NCBI RefSeq assembly: GCF_003818135.1
Contig: NZ_RPOH01000074.1
Coordinates: 1-48,593, forward strand
Direction: 5' to 3'
DNA length: 48,593 bases
From: Buttiauxella warmboldiae
GTDB lineage: Bacteria; Pseudomonadota; Gammaproteobacteria; Enterobacterales; Enterobacteriaceae
In this document: one piece after another, positions 33,271-40,646 of the stretch
Position numbering within the stretch: position 1 is the first letter of the stretch
Layout of the letters: each line of letters opens with the position of its first letter
The notes under the pieces: generated by a model
Told to the model about the DNA's origin: nothing
Database searches by the model: none
What the model saw: the letters and a program-made list of their open reading frames with translations, nothing else
Position numbers and translations under genes: made by a program

Positions 33271-33501
33271 TTATTTTACTTTAGGTTCGTAAGGCAGACG
33301 TGACAGGTTAACCGACGCCAGGCGGTGCGCCATCAACCGTTCTCTGAACCATTCACGCAGGTGTGCTGGCTGTTCACGTTCTACGACCTCGGCGATGACC
33401 GGCATATTGTAGCGCTCTTTAAATGCTACGCCTGCCGCCGCCAGATCGATATTGATCTTATCCATTTCGTGCTGGGGAAGTTCAGCAAGGTTGTGATTCA
33501 T
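33271..33501 (-). CDS. holE: DNA polymerase III subunit theta
   Basis: A 76-residue theta subunit, which binds and stabilises the epsilon proofreading subunit of DNA polymerase III. The conserved stretches [14 protein letters not shown] and [16 protein letters not shown] are present. AGGAGG lies seven bases before the ATG. It is a single gene, with about 150 bp separating it from divergent yobA. Confidence 0.95.
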   Translation of the reverse strand: MNHNLAELPQHEMDKINIDLAAAGVAFKERYNMPVIAEVVEREQPAHLREWFRERLMAHRLASVNLSRLPYEPKVK

Positions 33502-33649
33502 ATAGGCCTCCTGTTTTAAGCAGCCAGGGTACTTGTTGATGCCGTGGCTGACAAGTTTTTACATTTATTGATAGCTGTTCTCATCTCGACTTAGCCCGGG
33601 CGCAGGGTTATGCTTTTGCCGTCTCGAATAAGAAAAAGGAATAGTTGAT

Positions 33650-34024
33650 ATGGCTTTCACCCGCACTCGTCTCTTTACCCTCGCTACTCTGTTTGCCGCC
33701 GTTACCGCTTCCGGTTCTGCTTTTGCTCATGCACATCTGGAACACCAGTATCCTGCAGCCGATGCGGCAGTAGCGGCTGCACCGCAGGCGATAACCCTTA
33801 ATTTCTCCGAAGGGGTGGAGGCTAATTTTAGCGGACTCACGTTGACCGGGCCACAGCAAATTGCGGTGAAAACCGGCCCGGCTAAACGCAATGAAAAAGA
33901 TGAGAAACAGCTTATCGTTCCAGTTGAAGAGGCCTTGAAGCCCGGTGATTACCAGGTTGACTGGCATGTCGTCTCGGTTGATGGGCACAAGACCAAAGGG
34001 AAGTACCGCTTCTCGGTGAAATAA
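33650..34024 (+). CDS. yobA: YobA, CopC-domain periplasmic copper-binding protein
   Basis: A 124-residue CopC-like protein with a signal peptide cut after AFA, leaving His27 as the new N-terminus (HAHLEHQYP). This is the copper-binding amino-terminal His typical of CopC. A second conserved site is VDWHVVSVDGHKTKG near the C-terminus. A beta-sandwich fold is expected. It is followed five bases later by the membrane partner yebZ, so the two form a copper-handling module with yebY. Confidence 0.95.
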   Translation: MAFTRTRLFTLATLFAAVTASGSAFAHAHLEHQYPAADAAVAAAPQAITLNFSEGVEANFSGLTLTGPQQIAVKTGPAKRNEKDEKQLIVPVEEALKPGDYQVDWHVVSVDGHKTKGKYRFSVK

Positions 34025-34029
34025 CACGG

Positions 34030-34902
34030 ATGCTACCTGGGTTCTATATTGCGCTGCGATTCATCCATTTTTCCGCGCTAATGGTGCTGCTTGGCAGCGC
34101 CATCTCATGTTCACTGCTCGCTCCGCAGGCCGTTAAACCGGCGCTTATCCGGCGGCTAAAATGGCTATGGCATTCTGCCGTCTGGCTGGCTGCAACCAGT
34201 GCCGTTTTGTTGCTGTGTGCACAGGCGGGGTTGATGGGCAATGGCTGGCAGGATGCTATCAATCCACAGATCTGGCTGGCCGTTCTCGGAACGCGTTTTG
34301 GTTCGCTCTGGCTGTGGCAGATAGTCTTCGGCGCCGTGACGGTTGCGGTGCTGCTGCTCAAGCCCCGAACCCAACAGCCTGTGCTGCTGATCCTTGCTGC
34401 CGCGCAGCTTATTCTACTGGCTGGCGTCGGGCATGCGACGATGCGGGAAGGCTTCGTGGGGGGCTTGCAACGCCTCAACCATGCTATCCACCTTTTGAGC
34501 GCTGGCTGGTGGGTAGGGGGTCTGTTGCCGCTGCTGGTATGTATGCGCATGGCGCGTAAACCACGCTGGCGTGCTGCGGCTATCACCGCCATGATGCGTT
34601 TCTCGCGCTATGGGCATCTGGCGGTAGCCGCCGTGTTACTCAGCGGGTTAATCAACAGCCTGATGATTTTTGGCTGGTCGCTGCCAGCGGAAAGTAATTA
34701 TCTGCGTCTGCTGCTGGTGAAAGTTGTGCTGGTTGCCGTGATGGTTATCGTTGCTCTGTATAACCGCTATTTTTTGGTGCCGCGATTCAACAGTGGGTCT
34801 ACGGCAATAAAACAGTTTATCCAGCTAACCTGGCTGGAGGTCATTTTGTCGGTGGCGGTGCTGCTTGCGGTTAGCATTTTCGCAACCTGGGAACCGTACT
34901 GA
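34030..34902 (+). CDS. yebZ: YebZ, CopD-family inner membrane protein
   Basis: A 290-residue CopD-like protein with about eight hydrophobic helices, the likely membrane partner of YobA in copper uptake or handling. Conserved His residues lie in [19 protein letters not shown] and [20 protein letters not shown]. No soluble domain is evident. It starts five bases after the yobA stop and is followed by yebY at 26 bp, indicating an operon of three. Confidence 0.94.
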   Translation: MLPGFYIALRFIHFSALMVLLGSAISCSLLAPQAVKPALIRRLKWLWHSAVWLAATSAVLLLCAQAGLMGNGWQDAINPQIWLAVLGTRFGSLWLWQIVFGAVTVAVLLLKPRTQQPVLLILAAAQLILLAGVGHATMREGFVGGLQRLNHAIHLLSAGWWVGGLLPLLVCMRMARKPRWRAAAITAMMRFSRYGHLAVAAVLLSGLINSLMIFGWSLPAESNYLRLLLVKVVLVAVMVIVALYNRYFLVPRFNSGSTAIKQFIQLTWLEVILSVAVLLAVSIFATWEPY

Positions 34903-34928
34903 AGACGTTATCCGCTCAAGAGATATTC

Positions 34929-35270
34929 ATGAAAAAAAGTATTTTGACGTTATTACTGTTGGCCTGCACGGGTAGCGCCCTCGCAGCGCCACAAATTATC
35001 ACCGTAAGCCGTTTTGAAATGGGTAAAGATAACTGGGCATTTAATCGTGAAGAGGTGATGCTGAGCTGTCGCCCGGGGAAGGCGCTGTTTGTCATTAACC
35101 CTGCTACGTTGATGCAATACCCGTTAAACGACATTGCGCAGCAGCAGGTGAGAAGTGGTAAAACTACCGGGCAACCTATCTCAGTGATTCAGATTGACGA
35201 TGCTAAAACACCCGGGCAAAAAAAGAGCCTTGCGCCGTTTATTGAACGCGCAGAGAAATTATGTAGCTAA
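34929..35270 (+). CDS. yebY: YebY, DUF2511 periplasmic protein
   Basis: A 113-residue protein with a clear signal peptide ([19 protein letters not shown]). The mature part belongs to DUF2511 ([19 protein letters not shown]). Two Cys could form a disulfide (one in LSCRPG, one in the final EKLCS). Its position after copC/copD-like genes suggests a role in copper handling, but this is inferred from context. A bidirectional terminator follows it. Confidence 0.93.
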   Translation: MKKSILTLLLLACTGSALAAPQIITVSRFEMGKDNWAFNREEVMLSCRPGKALFVINPATLMQYPLNDIAQQQVRSGKTTGQPISVIQIDDAKTPGQKKSLAPFIERAEKLCS

Positions 35271-35295
35271 AAAGCTAAGGTGTTCATCTTAAATA

Positions 35296-35334
35296 AAAAG
35301 CCGCAATATCCGCTCTACGGTTATTGCGGCTTTT
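35296..35334. terminator. Bidirectional terminator of yebY and ryeA
   Basis: Stem AAAAGCCGCAATA/TATTGCGGCTTTT with an inner CCG/CGG pair. On the plus strand it follows yebY. On the minus strand it has the longer T run and would end the ryeA antisense RNA. Confidence 0.8.
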
Positions 35335-35408
35335 GTCTGAAGCATCACCGGGAATAGCGTTTTTTTCCGAACGCTTTGGCACCGGACTGGAAAACCTGCG
35401 CTGATAAT

Positions 35409-35417
35409 CTATTCTTA
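35409..35417 (+). promoter_or_regulatory. sdsR sigma-S type -10 element
   Basis: CTATTCTTA ends five bases before the SdsR 5' end. It has the leading C favoured by RpoS and matches the -10 I recall for E. coli sdsR. No good -35 is seen, as is common for RpoS promoters. Confidence 0.75.
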
Positions 35418-35421
35418 GAAG

Positions 35422-35525
35422 GCAAGGCGATGTCTGCCTGCATTAATGCCAACTTTTAGCGCACGGCTCTCTCCCAGGAGCCATTTCCCTGGACCGAATA
35501 TAGGAATCGTATTCGGTCTTTTTTT
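35422..35525 (+). ncRNA. sdsR: SdsR (RyeB) small RNA
   Basis: A 104-nt RNA starting GCAAGGCGA, the same length as the E. coli RNA. It contains the conserved middle GCATTAATGCCAACTTTTAG, a small GGCTC/GAGCC stem and a terminator (GACCGAATA/TATTCGGTC, 35492-35518) with a U7 tail. SdsR is an RpoS-dependent, Hfq-associated sRNA that represses several mRNAs in stationary phase. The location between yebY and pphA is conserved, although a SulP gene now lies between it and pphA. Confidence 0.93.
35492..35525 (+). terminator. sdsR terminator
   Basis: Nine-bp stem GACCGAATA/TATTCGGTC with a nine-base loop and seven T residues, forming the 3' end of SdsR. Confidence 0.88.
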
Positions 35526-35859
35526 ATTTCTGTTTATATACAATAGGTTAGGTTTTTTATTCCGAAATTCCTCCTAAATTCTATATCCGGCGTTTTGCCT
35601 TGTTAAATCAATATAAAGTTTTTCTCCCTCACATTCAGGTACTTTTCAGCCATTTTTTGTGGCTTATGTTAGGGGGAGTGAACACCTTTCCAGAAAGTTT
35701 ACCGGGCAAAGTTTCCGGTCTCGTGAAAGTTACGTTGCAGATCTGGATGAAAGCGATATAGATCACATTAATTAGCATCCTCACTGACCTCTCTGTACAA
35801 TCGCCTGCGGTATAAATACGGCCACCTCTAATAACAACCTACCTGCAAAGACGAAAACG
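35526..35859. other. Gene-free region between sdsR and the SulP gene
   Basis: No coding sequence is evident in these 334 bp. The left part is AT-rich and should hold the ryeA promoter on the minus strand. The right part carries the CRP-like site and two possible -10 boxes (TACAAT at 35796-35801 and TATAAA at 35811-35816) for the SulP gene. Confidence 0.6.
35749..35770. promoter_or_regulatory. Candidate CRP site upstream of the SulP gene
   Basis: The 22-bp site has a perfect right half (TAGATCACATT) and a partial left half (AGCGA for TGTGA), about 17 of 22 bases to the CRP consensus. It is centred roughly 48 or 63 bp before the two possible start points, positions compatible with CRP activation. 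Confidence 0.6.
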
Positions 35860-37350
35860 ATGACCACAACTCAAACTGAAATTCATAGCCGGGAAAACTC
35901 TCTGACTGCGGTTTTGCGTAGCCCACGTTTGTTCGCCCGTGAAACTCTTGCGGGTGTTGTTACTGCACTGGCGCTGGTTCCGGAGATTATCTCTTTCTCG
36001 GTTATCGCGGGCGTTGATCCCAAAGTCAGCCTGGTTGCCTCTATTGTCCTGTGTTTATCCATGTCGATTTTGGGTGGTCGCCCGGCAATGGTGACGGCGG
36101 CGGCCGGTTCTGTTGCTCTGGTTATCGGTCCGATGGTGCATTTACACGGGGTGGAGTACATTTTCCCTGCCGTGTTGCTGGCCGGTTTAATCCAGATCCT
36201 GTTTGGCGCTACCGGGCTTGCACGCATGATGCGTTATATCCCGCTGTCGGTGATGACCGGGTTTGTGAACGCGCTGGGTATTCTTATCTTCTGCGCCCAG
36301 GTGCCCCACATCTGGGGAAATAACCCGCTGGTCTGGGGGCTATTTGCCCTGACCGTGGGGATCGTGCTGTTTCTTCCTCGGGTATTTAAAATGATTCCTT
36401 CCCCGCTGGTGGCGATCGTGTTGATTACCGCCGCCTGTATTGGGATGGGGTTCAATGTGCCGACGGTGGGTGAGTCCGGGCCGATGGCCGCGGGTTTGCC
36501 GGGGCTGACGGAGCTGCTGGTGCCAATGAATCTGGACACGTTACGCATTATCTGGCCGTGCGCTTTGAGTATTGCCTTCGTTGGGTTAATGGAGTCGCTG
36601 CTAACCGCCAAACTGGTTGATGAACTCACCGATACGCCATCAAGCAAACGTCGGGAGTGCTGGGGGTTAGGCGTCTCTAATATCTTCGCCGGTTGCTACG
36701 GCGGTATCGCGGGCTGTGCTATGATTGGTCAGACCATGGTGAACGTAGAACTTGGTAAAGGGCGAACTCGTCTTTCAACGCTGGCCGCCGGGTTAGTGCT
36801 CTTGCTGCTGGTGACAGGTTTAAGCGACCTGATGGCAAAGATCCCGATGGTGGTGTTAGCGGGGATCATGGTGATTGTGGCGGTGAAAACGCTCAACTGG
36901 CATAGCGTGAAACCTGCAACATTGAAAAGAATCCCGCTGCCAGAAACGCTGGTAATGGTGACGACGGTTGTAGTTACCGTCGCCACCGGAAACCTGGCTT
37001 TGGGCGTCGTTGGCGGCGTTATCTTTGCGATGATATTGTTTGCGCGCCGTATCGCGCATGTCGTGCGCGCGGAAAGAACGTTGTCTGAAGACGGGCAATC
37101 GGTGTGCTATACCGTAACGGGCCCGCTATTTTTTGCCAGCAGCAACGACCTGTTCGAGCATTTTCAGTATGCCGACGACCCGCAGAATGTGGTGATTGAT
37201 TTATCTCAGGCCCAAATCTGGGATGTCTCAACGGTCGCGGTGCTGGATGCTATCGAAACCCGCTATCAACGTTATGCAAGCCAGGTGCAAATCGTTGGGC
37301 TGGATTTACGCAGCAGCGATTTCCATGCACGGTTGAGCGGAAAAATCTGA
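35860..37350 (+). CDS. SulP-family anion transporter
   Basis: A 496-residue SLC26/SulP transporter. The membrane domain (about residues 25-400) has many hydrophobic helices, with the family blocks ALVPEIISFSVIAGVDP, LGGRPAMVTAAAGSVALV and FAGCYGGIAGCAMIGQTMV. The C-terminal STAS domain (about residues 405-496) includes VVIDLSQAQIWDVSTVAVLD. The substrate (sulfate, bicarbonate, C4-dicarboxylate or other) cannot be told. It is not found at this site in E. coli K-12, and is shorter than E. coli DauA. Confidence 0.92.
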   Translation: MTTTQTEIHSRENSLTAVLRSPRLFARETLAGVVTALALVPEIISFSVIAGVDPKVSLVASIVLCLSMSILGGRPAMVTAAAGSVALVIGPMVHLHGVEYIFPAVLLAGLIQILFGATGLARMMRYIPLSVMTGFVNALGILIFCAQVPHIWGNNPLVWGLFALTVGIVLFLPRVFKMIPSPLVAIVLITAACIGMGFNVPTVGESGPMAAGLPGLTELLVPMNLDTLRIIWPCALSIAFVGLMESLLTAKLVDELTDTPSSKRRECWGLGVSNIFAGCYGGIAGCAMIGQTMVNVELGKGRTRLSTLAAGLVLLLLVTGLSDLMAKIPMVVLAGIMVIVAVKTLNWHSVKPATLKRIPLPETLVMVTTVVVTVATGNLALGVVGGVIFAMILFARRIAHVVRAERTLSEDGQSVCYTVTGPLFFASSNDLFEHFQYADDPQNVVIDLSQAQIWDVSTVAVLDAIETRYQRYASQVQIVGLDLRSSDFHARLSGKI

Positions 37351-37480
37351 CGTAAACCGGCGGGCTAAAATTACCTGTTCACGTATGAGATAACAAAACT
37401 GTGAATCTGTCGTGACTTTTACATTCTCAGGGCTGCTAGAGTTACCTTAGTCCCAAAGTGAAACGGAGGTGCCAGAAAGC

Positions 37481-37597
37481 TTGAAACTGATCCTCAATAG
37501 TAAGCTGGTGGGGTATATGGTGGGCATAATCACTACTGTACTCTTTGGTGTAAACCACATTGAAACGCTTGAAGAAGCGGAAAAATTTGCCAGATAA
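37481..37597 (+). CDS. Unrecognised 38-residue single-pass membrane protein ORF
   Basis: A TTG-initiated reading frame encodes a short polar start (MKLILNSK), one hydrophobic span (LVGYMVGIITTVLFGV) and a charged tail (HIETLEEAEKFAR). A strong Shine-Dalgarno sequence (GGAGGT, 37465-37470) lies ten bases upstream, and an intrinsic terminator follows 18 bp after the stop codon, so the ORF forms a complete small transcription unit. I do not recognise it as any named small protein. An internal ATG at codon 13 is an alternative start, but it would lose part of the membrane span. Confidence 0.7.
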   Translation: MKLILNSKLVGYMVGIITTVLFGVNHIETLEEAEKFAR

Positions 37598-37614
37598 CTC
37601 GTGTCACATCTTAT

Positions 37615-37641
37615 AAAGGCTGCGAATCCGCAGCCTTTTTT
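37615..37641 (+). terminator. Terminator after the 38-residue ORF
   Basis: Perfect 10-bp stem AAAGGCTGCG/CGCAGCCTTT with an AATC loop and continuing T run. It separates the small ORF from pphA. Confidence 0.88.
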
Positions 37642-37839
37642 ACTGCTACATCCGCAGCGTTTTTTCTTTGCCGTTCTTGGTTCGCTCTCCTCTGGTTACG
37701 CTGGTTGTGTCGCAGGCTATATGCGGCAGATAGCCTCCGGGGCCGGAATGACCAGGGGCGGTTGCTGCGTTCTATCCATCTCGCCGAGCGATCCTCACTG
37801 GCTTATAATTGAACAAAAAATAAACCGGGTGGGGGCGGT

Positions 37840-38484
37840 ATGTATCAGCGAATCGAGGGTGAAAACTGGCGGCAGGTGTTTATTGTCGGTGATTTACACG
37901 GCTGTCTCTCTGAATTCAGCAGCCAGCTCAGGCGTCAGCATTTTGATTATCACCAGGATCTGGTTATCTCTGTCGGGGATCTTATCGACCGGGGTGCCAA
38001 CAGCCCCGGTTGCCTGGCGCTGCTTGCCAGCAACTGGTTCAAAGCGGTAAAAGGTAATCACGAAGCGATGGCGTTAGCGGCGCTTGACGAAGGCGAGGGG
38101 ATGCTCTGGCAGATGAACGGCGGAAGCTGGTATCACGCGTTATCTGAGCCACTTCAGCACAGCGTGCGGCGCGCCTTATTACAGTGCCGTGATTTGCCGC
38201 TGGTCATAGAGCTTCGCACCCATCATAAAACGCTGGTTATTGCCCATGCTGACTATCCCGCCGCGCATTACCGCTGGAACCAGCCGGTTGATGAGCATTT
38301 ACTGCTCTGGAGTCGGGAGCGACTCACTCAGAATCTACAAGGGCAAGGGGCTGTTATCGACGGGGCCGATGAGTTTTACTTCGGCCATACGCCGCTGAAA
38401 GAAGCCAGCCATTTTTATAATCAATATTATATTGATACCGGTGCGGTGTTCGGTAACAAACTGACGATGGTACAGGTTCAGTAA
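37840..38484 (+). CDS. pphA: Serine/threonine protein phosphatase PphA
   Basis: A 214-residue PPP-family metallophosphatase with all signature motifs: GDLHGC, GDLIDRG, GNHEAMA, then IAHADYPA and FGHTPLKEA for metal and phosphate binding. E. coli PphA (PrpA) is heat-shock linked and acts on signalling of protein misfolding. The ATG follows GGGGGCGG. The position next to sdsR is conserved apart from the SulP and small-ORF insertion. The 200 bp upstream have no gene I can support. Confidence 0.95.
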   Translation: MYQRIEGENWRQVFIVGDLHGCLSEFSSQLRRQHFDYHQDLVISVGDLIDRGANSPGCLALLASNWFKAVKGNHEAMALAALDEGEGMLWQMNGGSWYHALSEPLQHSVRRALLQCRDLPLVIELRTHHKTLVIAHADYPAAHYRWNQPVDEHLLLWSRERLTQNLQGQGAVIDGADEFYFGHTPLKEASHFYNQYYIDTGAVFGNKLTMVQVQ

Positions 38485-38486
38485 CC

Positions 38487-38678
38487 TTATAGCGTGCTGT
38501 ACTCCTGAGCTGGACGCCAGAAGCCATCAATAAAATCCTCCACCGGAAAGCAGCCGCCGTAGCGTATCCGTTGCTCATCCATAGCAAACAGGCACTGTTG
38601 TTCGCTATTGAAGACGTCTACCACAATATCTTCGCAGCCACCGTCCAGGTAACAAACAAATAAAACCAACGCAAACAT
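38487..38678 (-). CDS. yebW: YebW, small conserved protein
   Basis: A 63-residue protein matching E. coli YebW (MFALVLFVCYLDGGCEDI, EQQCLFAMDEQRIR, GFWRPAQEY). The hydrophobic N-terminus looks like a signal peptide or short anchor, and four Cys may form disulfides. Function is unknown. It ends two bases from the pphA stop codon and is convergent with it. Confidence 0.92.
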   Translation of the reverse strand: MFALVLFVCYLDGGCEDIVVDVFNSEQQCLFAMDEQRIRYGGCFPVEDFIDGFWRPAQEYSTL

Positions 38679-38784
38679 GATCGCCTTTAAGCCGCACCGT
38701 TTGGTTTAATTGTAGGGGATGTCGCGCGAAGAGGGGTAATCAGAGCAGATTAATTAACCCGTCCTGGCGACGGGTCATATTGAG

Positions 38785-39024
38785 CTATGCAAGGCGCATT
38801 ACCCAGGCATCAGATTTTTGGTCGTAATGTTGACGGTAGAGGACTGAATGTTCGCCATCAAGAACGGCGGGAATACTGGTTTCGTCATCCCAGGCATCGA
38901 GCTGCATGCACAGATCCGGGTCGGATTTACAAGGAATGCTTAACGTTCGCTCCCCCTGCTGCTCGCCATGTAATTCGGCATCATCAATTTCGAAGATGCC
39001 TATTCGTACGCTAGTTTTCGTCAT
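38785..39024 (-). CDS. yebV: YebV, small conserved protein
   Basis: A 79-residue protein matching E. coli YebV (KTSVRIGIFEIDDAEL, IPCKSDPDLCMQLDAWDDE, SVLYRQHYDQKSDAW). Two Cys lie close together (CKSDPDLC), which might bind a metal. Function is unknown and no membrane segment is seen. GAGGAGA precedes the ATG. It lies upstream of yebW on the same strand, 106 bp away. Confidence 0.92.
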   Translation of the reverse strand: MTKTSVRIGIFEIDDAELHGEQQGERTLSIPCKSDPDLCMQLDAWDDETSIPAVLDGEHSVLYRQHYDQKSDAWVMRLA

Positions 39025-39131
39025 CTCGCTCTCCTCAGGTGCGTGTGGTACGACCAGTAAGGTCTGCCATAATAGAGCGTAGACAAAGTTCCAAAAACTG
39101 CCAATACGCAGATGACTATTTTTTCACCCCG

Positions 39132-40574
39132 TCAGCCCCTGGCGGCAAACAGTTTTCCATCGCGTACCAGTTCGCGCGGGTAGCTGTTTTTCAGGCGTGA
39201 GCCGACTTTTCTTGCCAGCCCAAGAGGTTGCCCTTGATAAGTGACCACCACCTCGTTAAGTGATGGTGTCACATCAGGATAGATATCACGCCCGTGATAC
39301 CACTCGTCGGCTTCAAACTCCGTGAGCGCAAATGCCAGCGGCGAATCGCCGGGCACCAAAGCAATCACGGCTTCGTGCTGCCAGCGGTAGCCTTTATTGT
39401 ACTGCTCCGCGAGACGCAGCCCGATACGTGAAAAACGGACCTGTCCGAAGAGCGAAATAATCTCTTTTGGGAAAAGCCAGATTTCTTTGTCGCGCAGCCA
39501 GAGCTGCTGGTCATCTTGCCAGACAATGCCGGATTGTTTTGCCGCCGCGGTCACTTCCGCAGCCTGCTTGCCATACAGGGGGGTGAACGGGAATTTACCC
39601 ACTTTATAACCGGGGGCCGGCAATGCTTCTACGGAGGCGGTTTTACGCAACCGGGCGACGAAAAAACCTTCACAGTCATAAATTTGAGGGAATACGTGCA
39701 GGTAGCCTTCAGCGGTAATCGCTTTAGCGGCCTGCGGGAAGAGATCGTTAAGCGGCGCGATTTCCACCGCGTCAGGCCACTCATCCAGCAGCCACTGGCA
39801 AATCTGCTGATTCTCTTCACGATTTAAAGTACAGGTCGAATAAATCAGAATACCGCCGGGGCGCAGCGCATGAAAAGCGCTGGCAATCAGCCCACGCTGT
39901 GTATCGGCGATACTGGCGGTGCTTTCTGGCGTCCAGTTGCGCAGGGCGTCAGGGTCTTTACGCACCACGCCTTCGCCTGAGCAGGGGGCATCGAGCAGGA
40001 TCGCATCGAAACACTCCGGCAGGGCTGCACCAAACACCCGGCCGTCGAAATGCGTTAACGCGACATTGCTAATCCCGCAGCGGCTGATGTTAGCGTGCAG
40101 CACTTTCACCCGGCTGGCAGAGTATTCGTTAGCGAGGATTGCGCCGCGGTTGCCCATTCGCGCCGCAATTTGTGTGGTTTTGGAGCCCGGAGCCGCGGCG
40201 ACATCCATAATGCGTTCTGGTTGATTGCCGTCGGCAAACAGGGCTGCAACGGGCAGCATTGAACTGGCTTCCTGAATATAAAACAGGCCGCTTAAATGCT
40301 CGGCGGTGCTGCCTAATGGCAGGCTCTCTTCATCATCTCGCTCAATCCAGAACCCTTCGGCGCACCACGGAACCGGCGTCAGGCGCCAGTCATAGGGGGC
40401 TACCAGCGCAAGAAAATCGCTGACCGAAATCTTGAGGGTATTCACACGCAGGCTGCGGCGCAGCGGGCGCTGGCAATACTCGATAAAACTTTCAAGCGTT
40501 TGGTCGGCCGGGAGTGCATCGCGAATAACATCAAGAAAGGCTTGCGGGAGAAAGGCGGTATGAGAGTGAGCCAC
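39132..40574 (-). CDS. rsmF: 16S rRNA m5C1407 methyltransferase RsmF
   Basis: A 480-residue RNA m5C methyltransferase (NOL1/NOP2/Sun family) that modifies C1407 of 16S rRNA. SAM motif I is [13 protein letters not shown]. The two active-site Cys lie in [13 protein letters not shown] and [11 protein letters not shown]. The C-terminal half forms PUA-like domains. The start GTG at 40574 ([13 protein letters not shown]) is preferred as it matches the family, while 14 more in-frame codons upstream do not. Confidence 0.95.
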   Translation of the reverse strand: MAHSHTAFLPQAFLDVIRDALPADQTLESFIEYCQRPLRRSLRVNTLKISVSDFLALVAPYDWRLTPVPWCAEGFWIERDDEESLPLGSTAEHLSGLFYIQEASSMLPVAALFADGNQPERIMDVAAAPGSKTTQIAARMGNRGAILANEYSASRVKVLHANISRCGISNVALTHFDGRVFGAALPECFDAILLDAPCSGEGVVRKDPDALRNWTPESTASIADTQRGLIASAFHALRPGGILIYSTCTLNREENQQICQWLLDEWPDAVEIAPLNDLFPQAAKAITAEGYLHVFPQIYDCEGFFVARLRKTASVEALPAPGYKVGKFPFTPLYGKQAAEVTAAAKQSGIVWQDDQQLWLRDKEIWLFPKEIISLFGQVRFSRIGLRLAEQYNKGYRWQHEAVIALVPGDSPLAFALTEFEADEWYHGRDIYPDVTPSLNEVVVTYQGQPLGLARKVGSRLKNSYPRELVRDGKLFAARG

Positions 40575-40646
40575 GAAGGAAGTCCAGAAAAAAATGAGGA
40601 CCGGATTGTAGCACAAACGCCCCGGCGAGATACCGGGGCGCAGAGA

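Larger units (their letters stand above)
35291..35540 (-). ncRNA. ryeA: RyeA (SraC), antisense RNA to SdsR
   Basis: In E. coli an RNA of roughly 250 nt is made opposite SdsR. Here the minus strand has a terminator at 35296-35334 and the span to the expected start beyond SdsR is about 250 bp, consistent with that size. The 5' end is only estimated, as I could not place a firm promoter. It fully overlaps SdsR. Confidence 0.55.
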
